Assembly: GCA_030490835.1 (NCBI GenBank)
Contig: CM059971.1
Span: forward strand, 103,048,095 to 103,112,094
Length of the DNA stretch: 64,000 bases
Origin: Annona cherimola
Lineage: Eukaryota; Streptophyta; Magnoliopsida; Magnoliales; Annonaceae
Direction of reading: 5' to 3'
Shown here: positions 47,775-62,700 of the stretch, piece after piece
How positions within the stretch are numbered: position 1 is the first letter of the stretch
How the letters are laid out: each line of letters starts with the position of its first letter
The notes under the pieces: generated by a model
The model's database searches: none
What the model was told of the DNA's origin: nothing
What the model saw: only the letters and a program-made list of their open reading frames with translations
Position numbers and translations under genes: made by a program

Positions 47775-50700
47775 CAGTGGAGGGTGGTGGTGGGTAGAAA
47801 TGTAATTAATGCTATTATCCGTTTTGACAGGCGAGAGTAAGTGTTGGGGCGGAGAATGCGCACACGGATCCATAAACTGGGAGTAAGCGATTCAGCGACG
47901 ACAGAGTCTGATGAAATGACGAAAACGCCCTTATCGGCTTTTTGAAAAATCTAATGTGGAAATTGATAATGACGTTTTCGGTTTTATTCTTTCTCGCTCA
48001 AAAAAAAAAAAAAAAAATTTTCAGCAGGAAAGACATTCAGAGAGGAAGGAATTAAACTTTCACAAATTGCAATTATTTTTGGGCAGAGGGTATGTGCATT
48101 TATGAAGTTCAGCTTACAGCAAACCAGTTTGTTCCAATAATGGCTAACCTTAATGATAATTTGAATTCGCTTTATCTACTATCTTATCATTCCATCCAAG
48201 TCATAAAAAGGTTATATTATAAATTATTTATCTACATAGTAATAATATTTTAAATAGTTTATATGTTAAAAACACACTTTTGAAATTCACGTTTAGCAAT
48301 ATTAGACCATTTTTATTATATTAAATTTACAACACATATACATAATACTAGATAAATGATGTGACTTTTATGATAATATAAACAACACTAAATTTAATAA
48401 ATGAAATGAATTTTCTACTGATTCTTAAAGTGGAAAAAGTTATGTAGAAATAAAGTTTAATAGAAGACAAACTCTAATGTAAATTCTGCAAAACTCGCGG
48501 GTGAAAATTTATCCGAATCATTAAAAAAGAGCCCCTTCAACTGGTAAAATTCAGGTTGTTGAACCGACTACCAACCCTGTCTTGCCTGCGGGTTTTTACG
48601 TTTCTCATGGTATGTATGATGGTTTTTTTTTATATATAAAAAAGGAAAAACGATGGTAAAAATTTTGAAATATGAGTGAATGATGTAATGTGATATAGGT
48701 AATAACTATTAGTAAATAAAATAAAGATAGAACAGATAAGGTAATTATATAAAAAATAAAAAATAGATAGTTGAGTAGTTAGTAATTTACTTCAAAGACT
48801 TGTGAGAAGGGGTGTAAGAAATTTTTCAGTGCTAGACGTACCCATACTTTTAAAACGCAGGCGTGGACTCGCATTAACTCAATCACGCAAGAGCGGCCCG
48901 CTTCTCGATGCCCTTCACTGTCTTATATTTCTGCGTCAGCCACTAGCCGTCCCCTGCCCTTTTCCGTTTTTAATCGAATTTTTCCGAGTATCGCATACTA
49001 TGCATGTTTTTGCATTCCATTAACTGCATGTTTGGTTGAGAAAAAATTTTCACATCAAAATTTTTCAAATTTAAATTATTTATTTAGATCTTCTTATAAA
49101 ATTATCTTAATTTTCAATTATTTTTACACAAACACTCACTACATATTTTAAATCTATTTTCTTTATTCCTTACCATTATCTCTGTCATATTGTATTATTT
49201 TCTTTTAATTTAATTTTTTTTACACAAAATATTTTTATCTAAAAGTTTTATTACTTTCTAAACATGCCGTAAATTTATTCATCTAAAAATTTTTGATACA
49301 AAACTTTTCGCCATTAACAACTATTTTATTTTCTATCATTTATTGATATCTTTCTACAAAATTATCTTATTTTTCAATTATTTCTATATAATTGCATATA
49401 CAATTATCCTATATATTTTAACTGAATTCTAGTCTTGTACTTCTAAGCTAAGTGCTTAGCTTGCCGAATTTTGCAAGAGAAGAGTGATTGCTCTTTCCTA
49501 CTTTCCATCTATCTTGTGAATCTTGAGCTCTTTCTCTTTTCTTCCTTCTTAAAAATCCTAGAAATCAAATGTACATACAAAAAGGTTTTTCCCAATTTTG
49601 ATCATCGAAATCATTATACATAGGCGGTGACGCTCCTCTTATCCCAAAAAGAGCTATCATATGCAATTGTGAAATGGGCTTTAGGCATTCCAGATTGAAA
49701 GTGGAATGAAGATTTGGGAGATAGCGAGAGAGGCAGAAGGTGGTTGTTTTTGCTATAAAATTTATTGAAGGTTAACGAATGAGGAATTTTCATGGCAAAC
49801 TTTTCAAGAAGGATGTAAATGTTATGGATTATGTGGGGTTTGGACCCTAACGAGTACTATTGGTTAGACTAGGAATTCAACAAGTACAACTCTCCACATC
49901 TGCACAAACATCCTTATTTGCCAATTCAACATATGAACTTCCTCACGGATGACTTGCTTAAGAGTTTTATATGTCATCCAAAATGGACCTTGTGTATTCT
50001 TTGCTCATTATTGTTTTATGAAAGAATTCTTATGCCCAAATTGGATTCTATTTATTCTTTACTCATGTTTTTTCATGAAATAATTCTCACACTACCCATA
50101 GTTTATTTCTTTGGGAAAGGCACCACAATGAAAAAGCTTGACAGAGGGCGAGATTTGCTTGATTAAAGAGAGAGGTGAGAAAGAGAGCTCACGAGAGGGC
50201 TAGATTTGCTCGAGCATGGGAGAGAGTTGAGAGGGACGGTGATTGATGTGACCTTTTTTCTTGCCAAATAAGATCTGCAGCATGGCACGTTAAGCATGCA
50301 TGAAAATCAATACTTATTTTTACACTTATTATTTTCATTCGTCATCGCTCTTATCATATTGCATAACTTCTCTACTTTTAAACAATTTTTCACACAAAAC
50401 TTTTCTTTCAAAAGTTTCAAACCTTATAGGACTAGTCATCACGCGCTAGCGACATAATATCAATCTTCTTACTCAAAATTTCAGATTTGAAACATTGAAA
50501 AAGAAGTAAAGATGAATGTGGAAAATCATTTCATCTTCATCAGACAAATAACGTTCGACATATTGCCAAAATTCATTGAATTCATACCGCTGAAGTGCAT
50601 ATGTGGCTGTTCTTTCATCATCCATCCTCATTCACAATATCACGTGGAATGCTACGCTACACTATCAGGAAATGCCCAAGCGGTCGAGCTGGATCGGACG

Positions 50701-52880
50701 GTGGTGTCTGGTTTCACGGACTCTGTGTGCCTCTTTGGGTTCTCATTTATTTGCGTTTTAACTCAAAAGTTTATAAGACATATGAATGAGAATGGCTTGA
50801 AATCATTTTCCCACCCATGTCCATGAAATACCCGTCCTTCGACAAGGGTGTTACCATCAAGGTAATCGGTACTTCTAAGTTCTAACACAGAAATAGTACT
50901 GTTTATAAAATATATACAACATTTTAGATTATATAAATTTTACTGTATATTAATAATTTTAAAAATATATACCATGATATTTTATACCATAATTTTTTAA
51001 TCAACATTACTTGATTTGTATGGCTTTCATTATAAATGGTCTAAATTAAATTTTAAGTAAAAAAAATCCTGTTAGTCTGGACTAAGCAAATGTCTTGCTT
51101 AGCCCACCTCAAAAAAATTTATTTAAAATATTTTTTCTCTTTTTGCTTTATACGCTTATTTATCTAAGTGTATTTAACATATAAATTAAGTTTTACTATT
51201 TTTGGATACGCATATGTATTTTTTTAAAGATTTTTAAACTTAGGGTTGTTTTAAATATCTAAAAATTTACACACATATCTCTAAAAATGTACACATAGAT
51301 GTTTAAAATTTTTGAAAAAAGTACACACATATCTAAAAATGGTAAAACTTAGTTTATATGTTAAATACACTCAGATAAATAAGTTATGGAGAAAAAAGAA
51401 AAAAATTTTAAATAGATTTTTTGATATGAACTAAACGAAATATCTACTTTGCCCAGACTAACAAGATCATTCTTCTTTAAGTAATATATTCTATAGAATT
51501 TCTAAAATAAAAATTAAACTTACAAATTTTTAAGATGGTTCTTATTGATAGTGATGAAAAATTACAATCTATTTAATACGGTGAAAATGGAATAAGGAAT
51601 GGAGAACGAAGAATAAAATGAATATGGTATGGGTAAATTGGGAGTAAATAAAAAAAAAAATTTGTTTAGTTGTAGGGAAAATATGAGAAAATTATTAGAA
51701 TATAAGGGTACAAAAAGTAAAAATAAGGTAGCTGGATAATTAATATATTGAGATTTTATCATTCCTCATTTCCATTTTTATTCCTAATCTGGTCTAAACA
51801 ATCAAACCTTTGGTTCCCACCATTTGTTATAAGTGATAATTAACCATTGAATAATTATAATCGTTTAAATATTTTATAGTATTGTTTTTCTAATGTGGCT
51901 TCCCCAATTTAGATGGTTTTCTTTTGTAGATAGATAAATATGAAAAAAACATACCGCTATCTTTTTAAGAAATCATACTTGGATATTGCGACTAAGCATG
52001 TTCTTTCCCATTGTGGATGCCATTGCGGCTATGGGTGTGTTTGATATATATATTGATAAAAATTTTGAAATGGAAGAAATTATATGATATTATGGGATAA
52101 CGACGAGGAATAAATAGAATAAATTTAAAATAAATAAGTTAGTTGTATAAGTAGTTGAGGAGAAACAATCGAAAAGTTGAATAATTGTATGTGAAGAAAT
52201 AATAAGAAAATCAGATAATTATGGAGAGTTAAAAATTTTAAATTGATATGTTTCGTGGAAAGTCCAATAAACCAATAAGTGATAAAATGTTCGGATGAAA
52301 ATTTTTTTATATGAAAGATTTTGACTTTATAAAAAAATATTTAATATGATAAAAGTAATGATGAGAAGTAAATAAAATAAAATAAAATAAAAATAGATAA
52401 ATTATTTGTATGGTAGTTACGTGAAAATAATTAAAAAATAGGGTAGTTATACAAGAATATATGAAGAATCAATTTAAAAATAGAACAGTCATGAAGAATA
52501 AAAAGTTTTGATTTGAAAATTTTTTATTGCAACCAAACATGCCCTATATTTAAAATTCCAAAATAGCCAAACAGGGAGTGTATTTGGCAATAAGAAAAAA
52601 CTGTCAAGCTAAAACTTTTTATTATCCATAACTATCTTATGTTTAATTATTTTTTCACATCTTCTCATACAACCATCCTACTTTCTAATAATTTATACAC
52701 AATTAACTATACAATTAACATATCCATTTTAACTTTATTCTCTTTATTCTTCATTATTATACATACTATATCATATCATTCTCTTCAAATTCAAAAACTT
52801 TTACACAAAAAATTTTTCATCTGAAAATTTTATTACTCTCAAAACACATCTTATATCTAAAATTTTAAAATAACATTAGG
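47775..52880. other. Repeat desert
   Basis: Family A copies at about 48640-48790 (partial), 49030-49265, 49270-49430, 50310-50415, 51555-51810, 52035-52260, 52273-52545 and 52575-52860 (orientations mixed); a family C copy at 51066-51473; and an AT-rich unit at 48180-48440. Short open frames at 48802-49023, 49918-50166 and 50512-50826 have no recognisable features and no splice context. I see no gene. Confidence 0.55.
51066..51473. repeat. MITE family C, longer copy
   Basis: Left end 'tcctgttagtctggactaag' and right end, read in reverse, 'atcttgttagtctgggcaaa' are inverted, and 'aagtgtatttaacatataaa' is shared with the 43846-44157 copy. An internal 'acacatatctaaaaat' phrase is repeated, which explains the extra length. 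Confidence 0.75.
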
Positions 52881-54687
52881 CAGTTAATAGATGAGGTCAA
52901 ATGGACGGCTAAAGCCTCAGACACGGAAAGTCAACACAACACATTAGGGAGCGCGCCTTCGTCAGATGGTCAGCCTATACGATGCAAGATCTGGCCCGTT
53001 ACTGGCTATGGAACGCATCTCGGTGGAAACCGGTTGACTAACAATCTTTCTCTCCCAAGGAAGGTCCGTGGTCGTCGTGTTAACGCTCGTGGGGAGGAGT
53101 AATGATTCATGAATGCGATCTGCCTCGGTTCTTTCCACGAACAGATGTCACGCAGATGACGCGTTGACTTGGGCACGCAACGATTTTCTGGGGTCGTTGC
53201 ACATTGATTAGGTGGCCCACGTCCGAACCGAGGGAATCGCTCATGCGCTTCTGCACCGTGTAAACCTCCCTTTCGATTTTTGCAAGGATTATCGTTTGTA
53301 CTCCTTTTTGCCGTTTCTTCCCCCCTCGCGTCCCCAATGGAGAACGTACCTGTAAGTTAAAAATTAAATCAAAGACAAATGTCTTTTTTATTTTTTATTT
53401 TTTTCATAACTAACTCTTCAAGTTCCAAAAATAATGAATTGGACATTAGGTTTTGAAATTTTAAAAAATTAACTCTTTTTTTAAGGCCAAAATTAACTCT
53501 TTCGTTTAACCTTTTTGTCAATCCAATCGTACAAACTATATAATGTTAAATCCAGCCATTAGAAAATGAAAATTACGAAATTTTCTTAGGTGAATATCAA
53601 TCGATCTTGGACACTTCGAGCGTTGATCTTCGGCTGTCATGATCTTTTGGCCTGTGTAACACATTGTTGGTCATCGAAATTAATAAGTTGAATTAACGGT
53701 GTGGATCATCAGTACATGGGCCGCATGTGTACAGTTTCGGAGTACCACGAGAGCACCATACAATATCTTTCCAAATGGCCATGGCTGCCAACTTGCGGCT
53801 GCCAGCCACGGCGACCATCTGTTCATCGATCAGACTCCAGTGCTACAGAGGAGGAGGTAGTAATGGCGGATGAGTTTCCTATCACGAGGAAGGAAGATGA
53901 TAGTAGCTACAACCCGCTTCGAAGGAAACAATAACAATAATGGATTTCGTCGACAACAACAATGAGACGACGAGCGATGGAGAACATGACTACATGCTCC
54001 TTTCTTGGTAGATATGAGTAAGCAGATGGTCGTAATGGCTATTTTACGATCCGGTGTGGTTACGATGAACGATGGATCGGAATGGCAAGAGGAGGACATT
54101 GGACGTTTACGATTGGTGCTCGGATGGTCATCGCTGGGCGATTGTAAAGAGATAGCTATGACAACGTTGTCTTCTTCTCTCCTTCGATCCATCGATCCAA
54201 GCAAAATCATGACATCCATTCATGTACAACTATATGTTGCCATAAACCCATCCATGCAGATCAGAATTCGATGTAGGTTTTTCAGTGATTCGTTGGCATG
54301 GTAAGGTGTGAAGAGGGACAAACACTGGTGAGTGGCGAGTAGTGACCAGGAGTGATGGTAAAGACGAAGCGGGAAAATTTCTTTCGATGTAAAAATAGAT
54401 TGCAATTTTGTGAGGGTTAACCAAACAGTAAAGCTAAAATACCCTAGCTATGATTAATTAATTCACATACATCAATATATATATATATATATATATTATT
54501 CAAGGAATACAGGCGTGAAAAGAAGGCCATTTCAGAATACGTATAAAGTATAAACTGACACGATACGGTGCTAGAATCGCCAGAATATATGCGTCCAAAT
54601 TGATCATAAAAGAAGATGCTGGGGAATGCCACTTGATTTGCACCGAAAGAGGGAGCAGCTTCGAATCTTGAACCGCTGAAACCAACA
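52881..54687. other. Two GC-richer islands of unknown nature, 3' of the MADS gene
   Basis: 52890-53345 and 53690-54420 are less AT-rich than their surroundings and hold short open frames on both strands (for example minus 53337-53107 and minus 54219-53830). None shows a domain, signal peptide or family motif that I know. They could be remnants of a transposon or gene. An AT dinucleotide run lies at about 54475-54497. Confidence 0.35.
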
Positions 54688-57600
54688 CTACAGGTTCCTA
54701 AAAACAAGAAGAATGTAAGGTAAAATCACAGAAGTAATTAAGCAGCCAGAGATAATATCTGCCAGTGATCGGTTCCAATAAAATTTCTTAAATGTAGCAA
54801 CTTTTTTACAGCCAAAATTAAATTTGCCTGTATTCAGTACCAGATGTTAGCAAGTTATGTTATTATTTGTAACTAAATTTAAATAATTATATTAAATGTT
54901 ATTTTTAGCTGCATTTGATAGCCTAGATCGTGTGCCAAAGAGCTAGTATTTGAATCCTATGAAGAGCTCTGTCTAGTGTTAAACGTAATAAAAAAGTTGT
55001 ATTTTAACCAAACGCTAGGGATTAAAAGCAACAAAGCATTCGCAGTAAAAAATATCAGTTATAGCTAAATCTATTCATTCGCATCAAAATTTGTGTTCCA
55101 CATGACCAAGAAATTAGGTGCATTCAGCTACATTTGTTGCAGTGAGTCCATCTAGCTAGGAAATTAATTAAGAGCTTTAATTAATTTGTCACTCATTTTC
55201 TAATTAATTCATTGCTAGCTAAGTTTCTAACGATCTTAGGTCTCCATATGCATGCCATAACAATTCTGGTAGAAAATTCGAACAAATTTGTAAGCGATCA
55301 CTTTCATATATAATTACCATGAATGCATTAAAATAGCTGAATATTGAGGCTCCTGATCATCTGCGGTTAGATTCGTGGACGGATTCCCAGCTGCCACCGA
55401 AAGCATATTGAAAATTCCATTTTGCTCTGCGATCTTAAGCAACCGATGATCAATTAAGCACAGCATTCGACAAATTAATTAGTCCACTTAATTGCAAATA
55501 TTGGAAAACATCGTTTTTAAACAAGGAATAACTACTTCCAATATACTCGTAAGTGCTAAGCTAATTAAAAAAGCCGTCTTAATTAATTTTCAGTACCTTT
55601 TGGAGCAGAACTTCGTTTGCTGTCTTCAGAGTCTCCTCCTTCAAAACCAAGCACGCATTGAGTTGAATTCCTTAATTTGAGGAAATCAAATTAAATTCAG
55701 TAAAAAAAAGCTCACACCATCGAGGCATCGACTACTTTCACTACAAGAAGAAAATTAATGTTTAGCAATCAAAAAGTTTTTATTAGCAAGAAAAGTACAT
55801 ATGCAAAGAGGGTTTTTTTTTTTTTTTTGCCTGGGTCTCTACTTTTATAGGTAAGGAAAATTTTTTATAATATTTTTTTGCAGTATAATAAAAAAGACAA
55901 AAGGACTTGCGGTTGGCATCAAAACACTTTTGGCTTGATCATTCATGGTTTCTTTACTACGCACAAATATAAATAATGGATCGAATTTATTGGATTGATA
56001 AAAAGATAATTTTTATTTATTTTGTCTTTAAGGATTTTGTTGTTACAATAAACATTATATTACACAGATCTAGAAAAGTGACTTGACCTCATTAGGTAAT
56101 ATTATATGCTCTGGCCTAACTGTTTAGTCATACAATTTTAAAACATGTCATATCATTTTTAACTTGAGACCCACTTATACATTCTTAGAAACTCTTTATC
56201 TTTTTTTACATGAGATTTGGTTCTAGATAGTTATAAATATTATTAAATATAGCTAAATTTTAGACAACAAGTAATTTTGATTTGACCACATGCATGATCA
56301 TCGTGAGTAGTATCCGGCTGCAATGGACTAATAAGAAAAATTAAACCTATATTGATGGAAGTGATCACCGTATGTTTCAGATGCTGCATCTCTTGAAGGA
56401 TTATACGCATCTACATGCATCAGAGAAATCCAAAGAAGTTAAGCAAATAAATTCATTAAATGAATTTGGCAAAAAAAATCAGAGAACGTAAAAAATAGAA
56501 AGAAAAGAGAAATCTGGAAAATGCCTTGGTCGTGCGGATTTCGTGTGTCCAAAATTCAATATTCTTTTCTAGCGCATGCAAGTCTTCGAATGTTGTGATG
56601 GTTTCCAACCCTCCAAACAAGTACCTAGAAAATCATAAATTATCATGTCTTAGATGAAGATACATGTATTTTGCAAAAGATGCTTCATTCATGCGCGTGC
56701 ATGTTTTTCACTTGCGCCAATGGAATCAACTCAATCTCCATTGATTCTTTAAACAATTATATTATCAAACAGAAGGACAGTACGATGGCAAAAAGAAGAT
56801 GGGGGATCTCATGCGGGCGGCTGTAAACAAATATTTTTATATATGTAAATCTTCTATTATATGTTAAATCTGATAAAATTTTAAGTTTAAATTTATTTAG
56901 TACTTTATTTGATTTTTAAAAAATAAAATAGAATACAAAGGGTATGTTTGGCAAAAGCGATAAAATAGAATAAAATTTTTTCGCTCTTCACAACTATTAT
57001 ACTTTTCGATCATTTTTAGAAATATATCTATATAATTAACCTATCTATTTTAACCTTATTCTCTTCACTTTTCATCATTACCCATATCATATAATGTCAT
57101 TTTCTTCCATTTTAAAAAATTTTACATTAAAACTTTTCACCCAAAATAGATAGATTGCCTATGAAAATTTAAATGGTATTCATCATCTATATGCTTGTAT
57201 TGCGTGGCCATATAAGATCACTGGCAAGAGAAGATATAATATAAGGGTATTTTTGGATACCCTTAAAATTTTTCAAACAAAAATTTTTAAATATAAAATT
57301 TTTTACTTTCCATAACTAATTTATTTTTAATTATTTCTTCAAATCTGTCTTTATAATTACCTTATTTTTCAATTATCTCTAACAACCACTCATACAATTA
57401 ATTTATCTATCTTCACTTTATCCTCTTTATTTCTCATAATTGTTCCTTTCATATTATATTATTTTCTCTCGTTTCAAATACTTTTACACTAAAAATTTTA
57501 TTACTTTCCAAACATATCCTAATTTTATCGGTCCAAATTCAAAAAACAACCTACATGTAGTCCCTTATTTTTAAAATTTGAAATCTAAACCATTTACATA

Positions 57601-59239
57601 TTTAATATATCTTATTGTATCATGCTACCAAAAATAATTTTTATTGACTTATGTTGGTACAAAATAGTAATTTTTAAGAGTAAATATATATTAGTATTTC
57701 CGAAAAATATAGAAATATATGTAATTTTTGGAATGATTAATAAAGCACATAGACAAGCATGATAAATGGTTTAGATTAAAAATATTCAAAAATAAAAAAC
57801 AAGAGGCTGTAGTTTGGCTCCATCTAGTACGTGACTATTGAATCGGGATTCGTTTTGTAATTAACATTTTGGATGAGTAATTTATCAAAAAAAAAAAAAT
57901 TGTATGAGTATTCAGTTATTCGTAACCAACTTCTTGTAGACCTTTTGTTTGCAAATCTTTTGTTTGTGGATTCGGTTGATTAATATAGTAAACTGCTTTC
58001 TTTTCATTAGAAAAAAATATTTGCAACCAGCTTCATGTATGTATAGTCGGGGCTGCATTTAAGGGCATGTACTCGGGTGGTTAATAATGTAACATATATT
58101 TATATAATCCTAGTCTGATATTATATACATATATATACACACATACACACAGCAATCTTATGCATATAGACCAGGGGTGAAGGTGGGCGGATTTACTTCA
58201 GCCGGACCCGACCGGCACCATAAAAAACCCGGTGCCAAATTGCCAATATAATAGGAATCCCAATATGGACGCTAGCCATAGCATCGTTTTATCTACTTTC
58301 AAAGTTAAAAAATTATTAGCAAAAATTCAAACTTTGCCACATGGCTAATCTTAGGTGGTCCACTATTTTGTAAGAAACGAAAAAAAAAAAAATGCCATGT
58401 TTAACTTGCGTGCAGATGTATAGGATTGGTACCCATATATACACAGATGAAACAATGAAATAAACTAAAAGCAAACCGAATTATAACTTTAAAAATACTA
58501 TTGAGTTGAACCCGGAAAAGATCCTTTTCTTATATATAGAAATGCAAAGATTTTTTTTAAAATTAATTGCATAGAGACAAAACGATAATTAAGAAAGTAA
58601 TATCTTATTTGCCGCATACTCGATTCATGCATGCAAAACATCCAAGTGGATGTCCACGTACTGAGCGTGTATAGACAAAAGTACGCATACCTTAGACCTT
58701 TCTGTAATTGTTCTATCTCCTTTTTCAGCATGAATATCTCTTGCTCTAAACCCTGCAAGCAAAAATTTTAATATACCAAATGTTAGTTCGAACAGAAAGC
58801 AGTTAGGGATAATACCAATATATAATTCTAGAGACCTACCGTAGCAGCACGGTTCCTGTGAATGTCGCCGCCAATCTCAGTTCCTGATTTCTCCACATAC
58901 CTTTCAATCAATCCTTGCATTGATCTTCAATAAAATCCCAACAATTAATTAATTGAATAAAAGAAGGGGGAAAATCAGCAGAAAATCACAACTCAAAATG
59001 TATAAAAGATAGGCATTGATGATGAATGTAGAGTGGAGTGGAGATTACCCATTAGTGGCGAGTTCGTGGAGCTTGCCGTGAGGAGAGAAAATGATGAGGC
59101 CAACATGGGCATCGCAGAGGACGGCCAGCTCTTCGGCCTTCTTCAGCAGGCCTCCTCTGCGTTTGCAGAAGGTCACCTGCCGGTGGGCCGAGTTCTCGAT
59201 CCGCCTCAACTGAATCTTCCCTCGTGCAGTACGTGCCAT
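54688..59239 (-). CDS. AGL12: AGL12/OsMADS26-type MIKC MADS-box transcription factor, 8 exons
   Basis: MIKC MADS proteins dimerise and bind CArG boxes; the AGL12 group acts in root growth, flowering time and stress responses. Exons on the minus strand: 59239-59049, 58924-58840, 58752-58691, 56624-56525, 56410-56369, 55638-55597, 55433-55318 and 54697-54688 (648 bases, 215 residues; Arabidopsis AGL12 has 211). The 62-100-42-42 run of middle exons is the classic MIKC K-box pattern. The MADS domain covers residues 1-63 ([55 protein letters not shown]); the I region follows to about 92, and the K domain starts at [20 protein letters not shown]. Oddities: the protein starts [10 protein letters not shown], three residues longer than the usual MARGK start; intron 4 uses a GC donor (AAG|GCATTT); and the last exon is only 10 bases in this model, ending HSWNL. 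An alternative acceptor at 54688/54687 would give a longer tail to 54444. The other junctions are GT-AG. Confidence 0.88.
56095..56230. repeat. TRIM LTR fragment in MADS intron 5
   Basis: 'gtcatacaattttaaaacatgtcatat', shown here only by its core 'ttttaaaacatgtcat', followed by 'cttgagacccacttata' and 'catgagatttggttctaga', parallels the LTRs of the TRIM at 13192-15468. No second LTR lies nearby, so it is a solo or truncated copy. Confidence 0.6.
56942..57515 (-). repeat. Two MITE family A copies in MADS intron 3
   Basis: Copies at about 56942-57150 and 57243-57515 both lie in the 2066-base intron between exons 3 and 4. They show 'gggtatgtttggcaaaagcg', 'taacctatctattttaacct' and 'cattttaaaaaattttac' in the reverse orientation of the family. 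Confidence 0.6.
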
Positions 59240-59362
59240 CTAATTTCGCACGTGTGATTAGCAGACAACCTTCCACTAGTTTGGACTAGCTTCCGGGCCG
59301 CCGCCGCCGCCGACCTCGTGCAGTTCCAGATGGATGGGAAGCTTCAATCAGCCAGGCAGCCA

Positions 59363-59370
59363 TATATATA
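59363..59370 (-). promoter_or_regulatory. Probable TATA box of the MADS gene
   Basis: TATATATA about 124 bases upstream of the ATG at 59239, inside a GC-richer leader. Confidence 0.5.
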
Positions 59371-60439
59371 GCCAGAGCGTTTGTTTATTTACACCTCACT
59401 GCGGCTGTCAGGCGTGCGCCACGTGGCATTCACGTGTTCCCCCATTGGGATGATGGCCCACATGGGGTATGTTTCCGTCCGTACAACAAGTGCCATTGAG
59501 ATGTGTTGGTGGGTGGGTCTTGTCCTGACCATCCATGTACTCATGATTTTGTCTGAAGAACCACATGGAAATTCATCTTTTAATTTGGGGGTGTGATATC
59601 AGCTGATGCTGATGTCTGGCCATTGTTTGGTCATCCGCAGCGTTCATCTGATGGGTTGAAAATGTGGCTTGCACAAGATGTACCTGTATTGCTATTTACA
59701 AAAACAAAATCACATGCACATCAGATGTTTGAGGGGATCTCCAAATCAGCTCTACGTGGCCACTGTTCCAAGGAAGCGACACCTCGGCAGACTAGTGTGC
59801 TGAAAAGAGTATCCTTTTGGAGATGAGTGGGCCACGGGCCGTGAGTGGCTCAAGGTATAAAGCTTAAGATTCCAATCCTTTCCCTTAGAAAATGTGATAT
59901 ATGAAGCCAATTTCAAAGGAATATGGGAAAAGATGCTCGTCCCTGCCTTTAAATACTCGCAAGTTGCTTGTAGTGGAGTGGGGGGTAACTGTTTGAGCAC
60001 CCGCCTCTACAGGTTTGTTTGAGCTGAGCATCAGAATTAAGATTTAAATTAATCTTTTTTTGAATAAAAAAACACCGCCATTGCTTTTTTATCCTAGCCC
60101 AACTAATGAACTCGCAACGATGTGATCTAAATTATTATTATGATTATTTAGGTTTAATTTTTTATACATATGCGATTATCGGTATCAACATTGCTACCAT
60201 AAGTTCCTTCTTGCAAGCAGATCAAAAAACACACACACCCATTTGTAACAATGAACACAGCAGATACACCATAAGAACCCAAATGCTACATCGCAAACAG
60301 CCTTCCTATGTAAGAACTAATATGACATCTGCAGTGTAGCTGCTCGAATTCGCACTAAAGTTTATTGTAAATTTGTAACTTACCATTCCGTGACCTTGTA
60401 TGAGAGAACAACATACGCATAGTCATGCAACCCAAGGAT
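59371..60439. other. MADS promoter region and pseudogene 3' flank
   Basis: 59371-60000 is less AT-rich than the rest of the window and probably contains upstream control sequence of the MADS gene. No further coding sequence is visible. Confidence 0.45.
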
Positions 60440-62056
<1,617 letters not shown>

Positions 62057-62142
62057 CTACAGCGATAACGAATTAAGACAGCTGAAGGAGAGGACAGTTC
62101 TTGGAGTGTGTTGGCGTGCAATATGTTTGTAGGGGTGCAAGT

Positions 62143-62700
62143 AGGGGTGTAAATACGTCGGTCTAACTCAAACCCGACTAGCGCAACCAAATTTATAATA
62201 GAGTTGGGTTAGTCATTTTAGTAAAAAAAAAATTATATAATTTGATCTAAACTGACCTAACTTCAAAAGTGGGTTGATTGCCAACCCGACCCGTCTTTGT
62301 TTCATATAATAAATTATTAAAAATAGTCATATATCAACACATAATATACAGAAATTAACTAAATATTATTGTTTTGAAATATGATTATTTAGCAATTATA
62401 TTATTGTATAAGTCATAAATTGTAAAGTATTTCATATAAAAAGGATTAATTTTTATTCTTTCTTATAAATTTATATTTTAAAATAGATTTAATGAAGCAA
62501 AATATTTTTGTGTATTATATATTTATTAACTTGATTTTTAACTTGAACCGAACCTATTTCTATAAGGTTAAAATATGGTTGAATTGAGATGTGAAAAATA
62601 GAGATGAAAGTAGTATTAAGTTGAGATTTTACAAAATAACTTAAAATTATATTTACCCTAACCCGAGTTAACCCAACTCGATTTAACTAATCCAGAATTA
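62143..62700. repeat. Repeat family G, uninterrupted copy
   Basis: It matches the two halves of the split copy at 28571-30427 in order ('gagttgggttagtcatttta', 'taataaattattaaaaatag', 'gatttagcaattatat'-like phrase, 'gagatgtgaaaaatagagat', 'aagttgagattttac'). The ends resemble each other in inverse ('gggtgtaaatacg' on the left). It shows the empty site of the Mutator-like insertion at 29042-30326. Confidence 0.7.

Noticed and set aside
50512..50826. 104-codon plus-strand open frame
   Set aside because: Cys/His content looked zinc-finger-like at first, but the spacing fits no finger type.
53830..54219. 129-codon minus-strand open frame in a GC-richer island
   Set aside because: Low-complexity Ser/Arg/Leu composition, overlapped by a similar frame on the other strand; no domain.
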